A DNA stretch of 22,506 bases from DATAAM01 sp036260075 (GCA_036260075.1 DATAAM010000124.1:1-22506), one strand, 5' to 3'; positions 1 to 7,870 are shown, counted from the stretch's first letter. Numbers and translations: made by a program. The notes: generated by a model from the letters alone, not told the origin.

Positions 1-526
1 CGAGCACCCGGTACCCCAGCTCGGCCAGGGCTGCCCCCAGGTTGACCGCCGTGGTGGTCTTGCCCACACCGCCCTTCTGGTTGGCGATGGCCAGGATGCG
101 GGGGAGCGGGCGAGTGAAGACGTTGGGCTCCTCCTCTCCCTTACCCACCACGGCCGACAGGTCGTCGGGCTCGCCCGCTTCGTCGTCAGCCTCGTCAGCC
201 GCTTCGTCGGGGAGTGCGGGCTGCGTGACGGCCTCGTCGGGCGTCGTCGCTTCGGCCTCCGGCTCGAGCGGAGGCGCCAGCTCCGGCGGGGCGGCACCGT
301 CGTCGGAGACGGCCGCCGCCGAGGGCTCCTCCGACGCCTGCTCCTCCACGGGCCCACCGCCTGCGTCGAGGGCGGCCAGATCGGCCTCGTCCTCCGTCAG
401 GCCGGCGTCGGCCGTGAGGCTCGGCGCCTCCCCCGAGGTGGGCGCCTCCTCGGGGTCGCCGGGCGCCCGCAGTCGGTCGAAGATGGCGCGCCCGCGTTCG
501 GCCAGCTCGTCATCGGGCGTGGTCAC
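1..526 (-). CDS. parA: Chromosome-partitioning ATPase ParA/Soj, N-terminal part (runs off the window)
   Basis: ParA-type Walker ATPase that moves or positions origin regions by acting with ParB bound at parS. The deviant Walker A motif KGGVGKTTTAVNL is visible at about residues 150–165, followed by the family-typical GAALAELGYRVL, where the window ends. The rest of the gene and presumably parB lie to the left. I chose GTG at 526 because it follows a G-rich stretch and the frame is clean from there. GTG at 565 is an alternative, and the open frame continues upstream through the parS site, reading VSRET, an N-terminal sequence I recall from mycobacterial ParA. Between about residues 20 and 140 the protein is an Asp/Glu/Ala/Pro-rich linker, much longer than the N-terminal extension usual for the family. 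It is last in the minus-strand series after rsmG. The identity is secure; the exact start is not. Confidence 0.93.
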   Translation of the reverse strand, partial: MTTPDDELAERGRAIFDRLRAPGDPEEAPTSGEAPSLTADAGLTEDEADLAALDAGGGPVEEQASEEPSAAAVSDDGAAPPELAPPLEPEAEATTPDEAVTQPALPDEAADEADDEAGEPDDLSAVVGKGEEEPNVFTRPLPRILAIANQKGGVGKTTTAVNLGAALAELGYRVL

Positions 527-568
527 GCCCCCACTCTGCTCGGCGGCCGCGAGCAGGTCAAGCACCCA

Positions 569-584
569 CGTTTCACGTGAAACG
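569..584. promoter_or_regulatory. parS: parS centromere-like site (perfect 16-bp palindrome)
   Basis: CGTTTCACGTGAAACG is a perfect palindrome. Its inner 14 bases, GTTTCACGTGAAAC, match the conserved bacterial ParB-binding site exactly. It begins immediately after the rsmG stop codon and lies just before, or inside, the 5' end of parA. Location near the origin beside parA is the standard arrangement. parS function is established for this motif; binding here is inferred. Confidence 0.93.
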
Positions 585-1247
585 TCACCAGAGGGGACGC
601 TTGGCCGGGAGCCCCACCCGCCGAGGGTAGGCGTCCGGGCAGGGAGCAACCTGTCGCAGCACCTGAAAGCGGCTGCCGTGGGCCAGCACGGCGCCCTCGG
701 CCCGAAGGCCCAACCCGGCCAGCGGCTCGGCGGGCCACCGAGGGGCGTCCTCTGGTGGCTCGGACACCACCAAGCGCCCGCCCACGACCAGCAGGGGAGC
801 GGCGCACTCGGCCGCCACCGCCGGGGGCCCGAACCCTCGACTGACCACCAGCCCGGCCTTTCCTCGACGGACAGGGTCGCGGCCTGCTTCCTCGGCCCGG
901 GCACAGAGCACCTCCACCCGGTCCTGCCAGCCGAGAGCCCGCACCGCCGACCGCAGGAAGGCCGTGCGTCGCTCGCTGCTGTCGAGCAGCACGCCCGCGC
1001 TGGACGACCACAGGGCCAGCAGCACCAACCCGGGCACCCCTCCCCCGCTGCCGAGGTCGACCAGCGTGGCGGGCGCCTCCCCCGTGGCCCCGAATCCGAG
1101 GGCGTGCACCACGTGGGCCTCCACCGGGCCGGGGCCGAGGAACCCCAAGCGGCGGGCCTCGGACAAGTGCGGCAACACTGCCGCCACCGGGGCCGGGAAC
1201 GCCGACGACCCGCCACCAGGCGGGTCGTCGTGCGTACCGTGTTCCAC
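585..1247 (-). CDS. rsmG: 16S rRNA (guanine-527-N7) methyltransferase RsmG
   Basis: SAM-dependent methyltransferase (GidB) that methylates the 530-loop guanine of 16S rRNA; loss gives low-level streptomycin resistance in several bacteria. At 220 aa it has the family length. The SAM-binding motif VDLGSGGGVPGL is at residues 63–74, followed by a typical acidic and arginine motif (LDSSERRTAFL) and a later LVVSRGFGPP segment. The GTG start at 1247 lies 8 nt after the khpB stop and falls inside a degenerate parS palindrome. The stop codon abuts the perfect parS. The conserved N-terminal part appears somewhat shortened and glycine-rich (PPGGGSSAFPAP), but the catalytic core looks intact. Position between khpB and parA is canonical for Actinomycetota. 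Confidence 0.93.
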   Translation of the reverse strand: MEHGTHDDPPGGGSSAFPAPVAAVLPHLSEARRLGFLGPGPVEAHVVHALGFGATGEAPATLVDLGSGGGVPGLVLLALWSSSAGVLLDSSERRTAFLRSAVRALGWQDRVEVLCARAEEAGRDPVRRGKAGLVVSRGFGPPAVAAECAAPLLVVGGRLVVSEPPEDAPRWPAEPLAGLGLRAEGAVLAHGSRFQVLRQVAPCPDAYPRRVGLPAKRPLW

Positions 1248-1255
1248 GTGAAACG
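1240..1255. promoter_or_regulatory. Degenerate parS-like site
   Basis: TGTTCCACGTGAAACG differs from the consensus TGTTTCACGTGAAACA at two positions, one in the left arm and one at the last base. It fills the khpB–rsmG junction and contains the GTG start codon of rsmG on the minus strand. With the perfect site at 569–584 it flanks rsmG. The sequence match is seen directly; ParB binding is inference. Confidence 0.6.
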
Positions 1256-2092
1256 TCAGGTGGCGTCGTCGTCGGGCAGGATGACCACCCGGCGGCGGGG
1301 CTCCTCGCCCTCGGAGATCGTGCGCACGCCGGGGAGTGTGTTGACGGTGTCGTGCACGACCTTGCGGTCGGCCGGGTTCATCGGTTCCAGCACCCGTCGT
1401 TCGCCGCCGGCCTGGACGGCCGCGGCCACGTCGCGGGTGAAGCGCTCAAGCGCCTCCCGACGCTTCTGCCGGTAGCCCGCCACGTCCACGAGGAGGCGGC
1501 CGTTGCGGGCACCGGTGCGACGCTGGACCACCGTACGGGCCAAGTCCTGCACCGCCCCCAGCGTGGCCCCCTTCTGCCCGATGAGCAGTCCGAGGTCGTC
1601 GCCGGTGACGGCCAGCTCCACCGTCTCCTCGTCGATGGTGCGCACCTCGATGTCCCCTTGCACCCCGAACTCGGCCAACAGGCCGGAGAGGAAGCCCTCG
1701 GCGATGCTCGCCTGCTCCGCCATCGGCACGTCCTGATCTGCCTCCACCTCGGTTCCTCTCTCCTTCGTGGTCGCCCGGCTGCGGGCGGGTGCGGGCTGCG
1801 GTCCACCGCCTCGATCACCGTTGCCGTTCCGGGGCCGCTCGGGCGCGCGTTCGCCCTCGCCCCGGCTGCTCCGGTCCCGCCTGCGGCGATCCCGTCGGTC
1901 CTCCTTCGGGCGAGGCCGGGCCGGCCGCACCCGGGCCCGCACGCGGGCCTCCGAACGCAGTCGTCCGAACAGCCCCACCTTCGGCTCCTCCAGGACCTCG
2001 AACTCGGCGTCCTGCTCGTCCACGCCCAACTCGTCGAGGGCGGCGTCCTTGGCCTCCTCGATCGTCCTGCCTGTGGTCTCGACCCACTCCAT
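1256..2092 (-). CDS. khpB: KhpB/Jag/EloR RNA-binding protein
   Basis: RNA-binding protein of the Jag family, which works with KhpA and affects cell elongation and division in Gram-positive bacteria. Three parts are visible. The Jag-N domain is at residues 1–53 (TTGRTIEEAKDAALDELGV, EEPKVGLFGR). A very basic Arg/Gly/Pro linker runs from about 54 to 118. KH plus R3H domains occupy 125–278, with the KH loop IGQKG at 171–175 and the R3H signature R243-x3-H247. At 278 aa it fits the family. Its ATG overlaps the yidC stop by one base (ATGA), so translation is probably coupled; the yidC–jag pairing is conserved. Confidence 0.94.
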   Translation of the reverse strand: MEWVETTGRTIEEAKDAALDELGVDEQDAEFEVLEEPKVGLFGRLRSEARVRARVRPARPRPKEDRRDRRRRDRSSRGEGERAPERPRNGNGDRGGGPQPAPARSRATTKERGTEVEADQDVPMAEQASIAEGFLSGLLAEFGVQGDIEVRTIDEETVELAVTGDDLGLLIGQKGATLGAVQDLARTVVQRRTGARNGRLLVDVAGYRQKRREALERFTRDVAAAVQAGGERRVLEPMNPADRKVVHDTVNTLPGVRTISEGEEPRRRVVILPDDDAT

Positions 2093-3042
2093 CAGCGGCC
2101 CTTCTTGGCCCGCCGCTTCTGGCTGCCTGCGCTCTTGTTCGAGCGCTTTTGGGTCGGCGAGCCGTTGCGGGCAGGCTTGGCGTCCTTGGGGGCAGGCGAC
2201 TCCTTGGCGGAGACGGCCTTGGGCGCCTTGTCCGCCCTGTCCGCCTTCGCCTCCTTGCCCTTCTTCTCGTAGGCGTGGACCTCGATCTCCTTGGCCTGCT
2301 GCTTCACGTGGGCCACCAACACGGGGTCGAACCGGTACATGAGCTCCTGCTGGGCGATGCGGAACAGCGAGCTGACCAGGAAGTACACGTTCACGCCTGC
2401 GGCGATCGAGTAGGAGATGAACCCGAACATGAGCGGCATGATGCGTTGCATCATCACCATCTGGGGGTTCTGCTGGGCCGCCGAGGACCGGCCGCTCATC
2501 TGCTTGGTCTGCACGTACTGGGCCACCACCACCAAGGCCACGACCAGCAGGAAGGGGATCCCGTCGCCGAACCCCAGCGTGTCGATCACCTTATTGGCAG
2601 ATTTTGACAGGTCGACGCCCCAGGACACCATCCGGCCGCCGTCTTCGACCAGCGCCCGGTACAGGTCGGAGTCCTCCGAGAGGTAGGCGGGCTGGGGCAC
2701 GCCCCCCCGTGTCTGGGTCAGGCCGTGGATCACCCGGTACATCACCAGGAACACCGGCAGCTGGAGGAGCATGGGCAGGCAGCCCCCCAGCGGGTTGACC
2801 TTGTGCTCCTTGTAGAAGGCCATCAGCTCCTCGTTGAGCTTCTGGCGGTCGTTCTTGTGCTTCTGCTGCAACTTCTTGATCTCGGGTTGCAGCCGCTGCA
2901 TCTCCAGCATCGAGCGGGTGCTCTTCCAGGTCAGCGGGGTCAGCACGAGCATCACCGTGAGGGTGAGCAGCGTGATGGCCACCCCGTAGGACGGCACCAG
3001 CTCGTAGAAGAAGGCCAGCAGGCCGGCCAGGGCTTGGAACAT
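2092..3042 (-). CDS. yidC: Membrane protein insertase YidC (Oxa1 family)
   Basis: Inserts and folds inner-membrane proteins, alone or with SecYEG. At 316 aa it has the short Gram-positive architecture without the large periplasmic domain. Hydrophobic segments lie at about residues 3–37, 92–112, 158–176 and 197–225. The conserved cytoplasmic helical hairpin, with the run STRSMLEMQRLQPEIKKLQ, follows the first segment, and PLGGCLPMLLQLPVF precedes the second. Residues after about 250 form a Lys/Arg/Ala-rich basic tail of the kind that helps ribosome binding. The ATG at 3042 is preceded by GAGGT. It starts 12 nt after the yidD stop and runs into khpB. Confidence 0.95.
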   Translation of the reverse strand: MFQALAGLLAFFYELVPSYGVAITLLTLTVMLVLTPLTWKSTRSMLEMQRLQPEIKKLQQKHKNDRQKLNEELMAFYKEHKVNPLGGCLPMLLQLPVFLVMYRVIHGLTQTRGGVPQPAYLSEDSDLYRALVEDGGRMVSWGVDLSKSANKVIDTLGFGDGIPFLLVVALVVVAQYVQTKQMSGRSSAAQQNPQMVMMQRIMPLMFGFISYSIAAGVNVYFLVSSLFRIAQQELMYRFDPVLVAHVKQQAKEIEVHAYEKKGKEAKADRADKAPKAVSAKESPAPKDAKPARNGSPTQKRSNKSAGSQKRRAKKGR

Positions 3043-3054
3043 TCTAAGAAGACC

Positions 3055-3273
3055 TCATTCCGGGACGGGGTCGACCCCGTGGCCGCCCCAGGGATGACAA
3101 CGGCCGATGCGCCGAGCGGTGAGCCACCCGCCCCGCAGGGCGCCGTGGCGCTCGAAGGCCTCCACGGCGTAGGCCGAGCAGCTCGGCAGGTACCGGCACG
3201 GCGACGGGCGGCCGCGGCGTGCCCCTTGGTAGAGGCGCACGAGCCCCACGGCGACGCGGGCGGGCGGGGTCAT
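3055..3273 (-). CDS. yidD: Membrane protein insertion efficiency factor YidD
   Basis: A 72-aa member of the YidD (Haemolytic, DUF37) family, a peripheral membrane protein thought to aid YidC-dependent insertion. The conserved cysteine core CRYLPSCSAYA is at residues 26–36, with a further Cys in RCHPWGGHGVDPVP at 58–71. These are the family hallmarks. Its ATG overlaps the rnpA stop (ATGA, 4-nt overlap), which indicates translational coupling inside the rpmH–rnpA–yidD–yidC operon. Confidence 0.94.
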   Translation of the reverse strand: MTPPARVAVGLVRLYQGARRGRPSPCRYLPSCSAYAVEAFERHGALRGGWLTARRIGRCHPWGGHGVDPVPE

Positions 3274-3608
3274 CCGCTCCGCTCGCGAGCAGCCGTGGCC
3301 TGCAGCAGTTCCGTCATGATCGCCTGCAACTCTCCGAACGACAGGGGTGCGGCCTCCGGACCGGCACCCACCAGGTAGGCGCCCGGCTGCAACGCCGGGC
3401 CCAGCTCGGCGACGACGGCCCGAAGCCGGCGCCGCAGTCGGTTGCGCACGACCGCACCGCCGACCTTGCGTCCGACGGCATAGGCGACTCGTGGGGGATC
3501 GGTCGGCGCGCCCGGCACGAAGATTACCGTGATCGCTCCCCGTCGCACCCGTTGGCGCGATCGACGGAACGCCAGGAACGTGGCCCGGTCGCGGACCCGA
3601 CCGACCAC
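3270..3608 (-). CDS. rnpA: Ribonuclease P protein component
   Basis: Protein subunit of RNase P, which together with the rnpB RNA removes tRNA 5' leaders. At 112 aa it is of normal length. The diagnostic basic RNR motif is GRKVGGAVVRNRLRRRLR at residues 46–63. The start is GTG at 3608, four nt after the rpmH stop, and the end overlaps yidD. The long hydrophilic, arginine-rich sequence is typical of high-GC Gram-positive homologues. Confidence 0.95.
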   Translation of the reverse strand: MVGRVRDRATFLAFRRSRQRVRRGAITVIFVPGAPTDPPRVAYAVGRKVGGAVVRNRLRRRLRAVVAELGPALQPGAYLVGAGPEAAPLSFGELQAIMTELLQATAARERSG

Positions 3609-3612
3609 GCCG

Positions 3613-3747
3613 CTAGGCCGAGAGGCGGTGGCGGCCCTTGCGGCGCCGGGCCTTGAGGATGGCGCGCCCGGCCCGCGTCGCCATGCGGTGCCGGAAGCCG
3701 TGTCGCTTGGCCCGCTTGCGTGTGTTCGGCTGGTAGGTGCGCTTCAC
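3613..3747 (-). CDS. rpmH: 50S ribosomal protein bL34
   Basis: A 44-aa, Arg/Lys-rich ribosomal protein beginning KRTYQPNTRKRAKRHGF after the GTG start and ending GRHRLSA, an almost invariant pattern for bL34. GTG at 3747 is chosen because a good Shine–Dalgarno AGGAG lies 7 nt upstream and the family begins exactly at (M)KRT. The open frame extends further upstream, but that sequence does not resemble any protein. It is the first gene of the leftward operon and marks one side of the origin region. Confidence 0.96.
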   Translation of the reverse strand: MKRTYQPNTRKRAKRHGFRHRMATRAGRAILKARRRKGRHRLSA

Positions 3748-4051
3748 CCGAGGACTCCTGCCACCGGAAGGGCCGATCCGGAGCGATCGACCGGCGGGCC
3801 AGGGTAGACGGCCGCGTCGGCACCGGCAACCGGCCCCCGGCTGGCCTCGAAGTCGCAGGTCAGCGCCATATCCACAGGACCTCTCGCATCCCGGGGAGAC
3901 CGGTGGTACGGTCCATCGCCCATCGCCTCGTGCGGTGGATCGGCGGGTGGTCTTCCTTCCCCGAGACCCCCTTGGAACGTTGTCGGTGGCGGGCCGGCCC
4001 AATGGGACCGGTCTCTCGTCCACAGGTGTGGAACAGCATGTGGACGACCAG
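3748..4051. other. rpmH–dnaA intergenic region, candidate part of oriC
   Basis: About 300 bp between divergent rpmH and dnaA. It holds DnaA-box-like 9-mers: ATATCCACA at 3868–3876, TCGTCCACA at 4016–4024 and its inverse TGTGGACGA at 4039–4047. A further inverse box, TGTGGATAC, lies just inside dnaA at 4095–4103. Each has one or two mismatches to the TTGTCCACA/TTATCCACA consensus. The change of coding strand here agrees with a replication origin. Promoters for rpmH and dnaA must also lie here, but I could not fix them by eye. No strong AT-rich unwinding stretch is apparent. Confidence 0.5.
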
Positions 4052-5473
4052 ATGGCCGGGGAGACAGAACCGCTGGTGACAAACGCAGAGCAGCTGTGGA
4101 TACCGTGCACCGAGGCCCTCCGAGGACAGGTCTCCGAGGCCACGTGGAAGACGTGGTTCGAAGCGATCAGGCCGGTCGGGGTCGACGGTGACACCGTGGT
4201 CCTCAGCGTGCCCAGCTCACTGGTCAAGGAGCGCCTCGAGCACCGCTACCTCCCGCTGGTGGAGGAGGCGGTGGCGGGCGTGGTCGGCCGCCCCCTGGCC
4301 GTCCGCCTCGACGTGCGCAGCGAGGACCTGGCCCTGAGCGACGACGCCACGTCGTCGGGCCTGCTGGGGGCCCACGACTGGACGCAGGCCATGCCCGCCG
4401 CGCCCGCGCCCGTGGTGGCGGCGGTGGCGGCGCCCCGGCCCGACGAGACCCCGCTCAACCCCCGCTACACCTTCGATGCCTTCGTCATCGGCGCGTCCAA
4501 CCGCTTCGCCCACGCCGCCGCCCTGTCGGTGGCCGAGACGCCGGCCAAGTCCTACAACCCCCTGTTCATCCACGGCTTCGCCGGACTGGGCAAGACCCAC
4601 CTGCTTCACGCCATCGGCAACTATGTGCGGGAGAACTTCCCGGCCCGACACGTGCGCTACGTGTCGACCGAGACGTTCATGAACGAGTTCGTGGACGCCA
4701 TCCGCACCAACACCACCACCGCGTTCAAGCGCCGGTACCGGGAGTGCGACGTCCTCCTGGTCGACGACATCCAGTTCATGGAAAACAAGGAGGGGCTCCA
4801 GGAGGAGTTCTTCCACACCTTCAACTCCCTGTACGGCGCCCAGAAGCAGATCGTGATCACCTCCGACCGCCCGCCCAAGTCGATCGCCACCCTCGAGGAC
4901 CGGCTCCGCAGCCGGTTCCTGTCCGGCCTCATCACCGACGTGCAGCCCCCCGAGCTCGAGACCCGCTTCGCCATCCTGCGCAAGAAGGCGGGCGGGGAGC
5001 GGGCCCACGTGCCCGACGAGGTGCTGGAGTTCATCGCCACCCACGTGAAGGACAACATCCGGGAGCTGGAGGGCGCCCTCATCCGCGTGTCGGCCTTCGC
5101 CAGCCTCAACCGCGAGCCGCTCACCCGGGAGCTGGCCGAGAAGGTGCTGTCCGACCTCATCGCAGGCGACCAGCCCCGCCAGATCACGCCCCAGGCCATC
5201 CTCGACGCCACCGCCGAGACCTTCGGCTTCAGCGTCGACGACATCTGCGGCACGAGCCGCCGCCGGCCGCTCGTCACCGCCCGGCAGGTCGGCATGTACG
5301 TGTTCCGGGAGGTCACCGACTTCAGCTACCCGGCCATCGCCCGCGAGTTCGGCGGTCGCGACCACACGACCGTCATCCACGCGGTCGAGAAGATCAGCGC
5401 ACTCATGAAGGAGCGCCGCCAGATCTACGACCAGGTCACCGAGCTGATCCATCGCATCAAAAGCGGTGGATGA
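4052..5473 (+). CDS. dnaA: Chromosomal replication initiator DnaA
   Basis: AAA+ ATPase that binds DnaA boxes, melts oriC and loads the helicase. From ATG 4052 it is 473 aa. Domain I spans about residues 10–85. A variable Ala/Pro-rich domain II covers about 95–135. The AAA+ core has Walker A GFAGLGKT at 175–182 and Walker B LLVDDIQF at 235–242, with a sensor region ITSDRPPKSI. The domain IV DNA-binding signature GGRDHTTVIHAVEKI is near the C-terminus. In-frame GTG codons at 4040 and 4028 are alternative starts, and none of the three has a clear Shine–Dalgarno. I favour the ATG. The frame stays open upstream to 3737, but that translation is unlike DnaA and overlaps the DnaA-box area. Confidence 0.95.
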   Translation: MAGETEPLVTNAEQLWIPCTEALRGQVSEATWKTWFEAIRPVGVDGDTVVLSVPSSLVKERLEHRYLPLVEEAVAGVVGRPLAVRLDVRSEDLALSDDATSSGLLGAHDWTQAMPAAPAPVVAAVAAPRPDETPLNPRYTFDAFVIGASNRFAHAAALSVAETPAKSYNPLFIHGFAGLGKTHLLHAIGNYVRENFPARHVRYVSTETFMNEFVDAIRTNTTTAFKRRYRECDVLLVDDIQFMENKEGLQEEFFHTFNSLYGAQKQIVITSDRPPKSIATLEDRLRSRFLSGLITDVQPPELETRFAILRKKAGGERAHVPDEVLEFIATHVKDNIRELEGALIRVSAFASLNREPLTRELAEKVLSDLIAGDQPRQITPQAILDATAETFGFSVDDICGTSRRRPLVTARQVGMYVFREVTDFSYPAIAREFGGRDHTTVIHAVEKISALMKERRQIYDQVTELIHRIKSGG

Positions 5474-5683
5474 CCCCGTGTCGGACTGGTGTGATTTCGG
5501 TGGAGAGCCCGATGTTGTCCACCGGCATGCCCGAACCGCCCCGGCCGCCTGTGCGATCCTGGGGACCACGGACGGCGAACCACAACCGCTCCGACCTGCC
5601 CTGACGACGGTTCGTCCACAGTCCACAGGGCTTATTGGCACTTCCCTCAGATCTCTTTCCTTGAAGAACGAGAAAGGCGTGTG
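5474..5683. other. oriC: dnaA–dnaN intergenic region, candidate oriC core
   Basis: Actinobacterial origins usually lie in this position. In these 210 bp I see DnaA-box-like sequences TTGTCCACC at 5515–5523, TCGTCCACA at 5612–5620 and a weaker overlapping CAGTCCACA at 5619–5627. They are followed by a locally AT-richer stretch (about 5630–5676) that could unwind. This is far fewer boxes than in the well-studied Streptomyces or mycobacterial origins. Assignment as oriC rests mainly on location. Confidence 0.6.
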
Positions 5684-6787
5684 GTGAAGCTCCGCTGCGA
5701 ACGTGACGTGCTCGTGGAGGCGATCGGCACTGCCGGGCGTGCGGTGGCCGGACGAGGCGGTGCCCTCCCCGTGCTGTCGGGGGTGCGCATGGAGGTCCGG
5801 GGCGACCGATTGCATGTCGCAGGCTCCGACCTCGACCTCACCATCCAGGTCGAGGTGGCGGTGGCCGGTGGAGCCGACGGCGTGTGTGTGGTTCCGGCGC
5901 GCCTGGCCGCCGACATCGTGCGGTCGCTCGAGCCGGGGGCGGTCGCCATCGAGGCGGCCGACGACGAGGTGCGCATCGCGTCGGGACGGTCACACTTCGC
6001 CGTGCGCATGCTCCCTGCGGCGGAGTTCCCTCGGTTGCCGGTGCCCGTGCCTGCCGAGGAGGGCGTCACCATCGGCGCCGCCGAGCTGGCCGAGGCGCTG
6101 CGGCAGGTCGTTCGGGCCGCCTCCGGCGACGACGCCCGGCCCATCCTCACCGGCGTGCTCATGACCGCGGAGGAGGGCAACCTCCGGCTGGTCGCCACCG
6201 ACTCCTACCGCCTGGCCGTGCGCGACCTCCCCGGTGCCTCGGTGCTGCGGGAGGGCCAGAAGGTCCTGGTGCCGTCCAAGGCGCTCACCGAGCTCCAGCG
6301 CCTGCTGGCCACGGCCGAGCAGGTGGCCATCCACCTCGGGGAGCACGAGGCCGGCTTCGCCGTGGGCGACGTGCGCCTCACCACCCGGCTGATCGAGGGC
6401 GAGTTCCCGAACTACCGGCAGCTCATCCCCTCCACCCACCCCAACCGGCTGATCGTGGGCAAGGAGCCGCTGCTCGACGCCGTGCGGCGGGTGAAGCTCC
6501 TCGTGCGCGACGCCACCACGCCGGTGCGCATCGCCCTGCGCCCCGACGGCATCGAGCTCACTGTGGTCACCCAAGAGGTGGGCCAGGCCACCGAGGACGT
6601 CGACGCCAAGTACGAGGGCACGGAGATGACGGTGGCGTTCAACCCCTCGTACCTCATCGACGGCATCGAGGCCATCGACGGCGACGAGGTGCAGTTGGAG
6701 ACCATCGACGCGCTGCGGCCCGCCGTCATCCGCCCCACCGAGGGCGCCGAGTACCTCTACCTGCTGATGCCCGTGAGGGTGTCGTAA
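5684..6787 (+). CDS. dnaN: DNA polymerase III beta subunit (sliding clamp)
   Basis: Ring-shaped processivity clamp for the replicative polymerase; 367 aa, the usual size for three repeated clamp domains of about 120 residues. It opens MKLRCERDVLVEAI with PVLSGVRM following, and ends YLLMPVRVS, the classical C-terminus. Two adjacent GTG codons exist at 5681 and 5684. I choose 5684 because GAAAGG lies 6 nt upstream and the product then begins with the family-typical MK. It is followed after 9 nt by recF, so the two are probably cotranscribed. Confidence 0.96.
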   Translation: MKLRCERDVLVEAIGTAGRAVAGRGGALPVLSGVRMEVRGDRLHVAGSDLDLTIQVEVAVAGGADGVCVVPARLAADIVRSLEPGAVAIEAADDEVRIASGRSHFAVRMLPAAEFPRLPVPVPAEEGVTIGAAELAEALRQVVRAASGDDARPILTGVLMTAEEGNLRLVATDSYRLAVRDLPGASVLREGQKVLVPSKALTELQRLLATAEQVAIHLGEHEAGFAVGDVRLTTRLIEGEFPNYRQLIPSTHPNRLIVGKEPLLDAVRRVKLLVRDATTPVRIALRPDGIELTVVTQEVGQATEDVDAKYEGTEMTVAFNPSYLIDGIEAIDGDEVQLETIDALRPAVIRPTEGAEYLYLLMPVRVS

Positions 6788-6796
6788 CGGTGCGGC

Positions 6797-7870
6797 GTGC
6801 GCCTCGACCGCCTCTGGCTCACCGACTTCCGTAACTACACGTCGGCCGAGCTGTCCCCGGCCCCCACGGGGTTGACCGTGGTGGTGGGGGCCAACGGCGA
6901 GGGCAAGACCAACCTGCTGGAGGCGATCGGCTATCTGGCCACCCTGTCGTCCTTCCGCGGCGCGCCCGGCGAGGCGCTGGTGCGCCACGGCTGCTCGCAG
7001 GCGGTGGTCCGGGCCGAGGGCGATCGCGACGGCCGCAGCCTGCTCCTCGAAGCCGAGCTCCACGTGGCCGGGCGCGACCGGGTGCTCGTCAACCGTCAGC
7101 CGTTGAAGCGGGCGCGTGACCTGCTGGGCGCCCTGCGGGTGAGCGTGTTCGCCCCCGACGACCTTGCCTTGGTGAAGGGCGGGCCGGCCGAGCGGCGCGG
7201 CTACCTCGACGACACGTTGGTGGCCCTGCACCCCCGCCACGACGCCCTGCGGGCCGACGTCGAGCGCATCCTGCGCCAACGGGGCGCGCTGCTGCGTCAG
7301 GCAGGCGGGCGGCTCACGCAGGAGGTCGTCACCACGCTCGACGTGTGGGACGCCAAGCTGGCCGCCGCGGGCACGGCGTTGGCGGTGGCCCGCGAAGAGC
7401 TCGTCGCCCGCATCGAGCCGTTGGTGGCCAAGGCGTACGACCAGGTGGCCCACGCGCCGTCCGACGTGTCGCTGCGCGTGCAGCGGTCCTGGGACGGCCT
7501 GCTCGACGAGGCCTTGGCCGCCGCCCGGGCCGACGACGTGCGCCGGGGCGTCACCACGGTGGGGCCGCACCGCGACGAGCTGTCGCTGGCCATCGGCGGC
7601 CTGCCCGCACGCACGCACGCCTCGCAGGGCGAGCAGCGGTCGCTGGCGCTCGCCCTGCGCCTGGCCGCCCACGAAGCGGTCACCGAGGCCACGGGATCGG
7701 CGCCGGTGCTGCTGCTCGACGACGTGTTCTCCGAGCTCGACCCCGAGCGCAGCGAGGCGTTGGTGGCGCATCTCCCCGCGGGTCAGGCCGTCCTCACCAC
7801 GGCGGGGGAGCTGCCCCCGGGCGCCGTGGCGGCGGCGACCGTTCGCGTGGCAGGAGGGCGGTTCCTGTGA
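6797..7870 (+). CDS. recF: DNA replication and repair protein RecF
   Basis: SMC-like ATPase that helps load RecA on gapped DNA; 357 aa, normal length. Walker A is GANGEGKTN at about residues 31–39, preceded by LTDFRNY, the usual RecF N-terminal phrase. Later come the signature GEQRSLALALRLA and Walker B VLLLDDVFSELD. The start is GTG at 6797. The stop overlaps the GTG of the next gene (GTGA), indicating translational coupling. Its place between dnaN and gyrB is canonical. Confidence 0.95.
   Translation: MRLDRLWLTDFRNYTSAELSPAPTGLTVVVGANGEGKTNLLEAIGYLATLSSFRGAPGEALVRHGCSQAVVRAEGDRDGRSLLLEAELHVAGRDRVLVNRQPLKRARDLLGALRVSVFAPDDLALVKGGPAERRGYLDDTLVALHPRHDALRADVERILRQRGALLRQAGGRLTQEVVTTLDVWDAKLAAAGTALAVAREELVARIEPLVAKAYDQVAHAPSDVSLRVQRSWDGLLDEALAAARADDVRRGVTTVGPHRDELSLAIGGLPARTHASQGEQRSLALALRLAAHEAVTEATGSAPVLLLDDVFSELDPERSEALVAHLPAGQAVLTTAGELPPGAVAAATVRVAGGRFL

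Noticed and set aside
42..1475. Long plus-strand open frame opposite parA, rsmG and khpB
   Set aside because: It is antisense to well-recognised genes, and its Ser/Arg/Pro-rich product is typical of a shadow frame in GC-rich DNA.
2300..2316. Third parS-like sequence within yidC (TTCACGTG)
   Set aside because: Only the left half of the palindrome is present.
3737..4051. 5' extension of the dnaA frame
   Set aside because: The translated extension does not resemble DnaA, overlaps rpmH and covers DnaA-box-like sites.
4217..5815. 532-codon minus-strand frame opposite dnaA
   Set aside because: Antisense to dnaA; the product is a Gly/Leu/Val/His-rich low-complexity translation with no domain.
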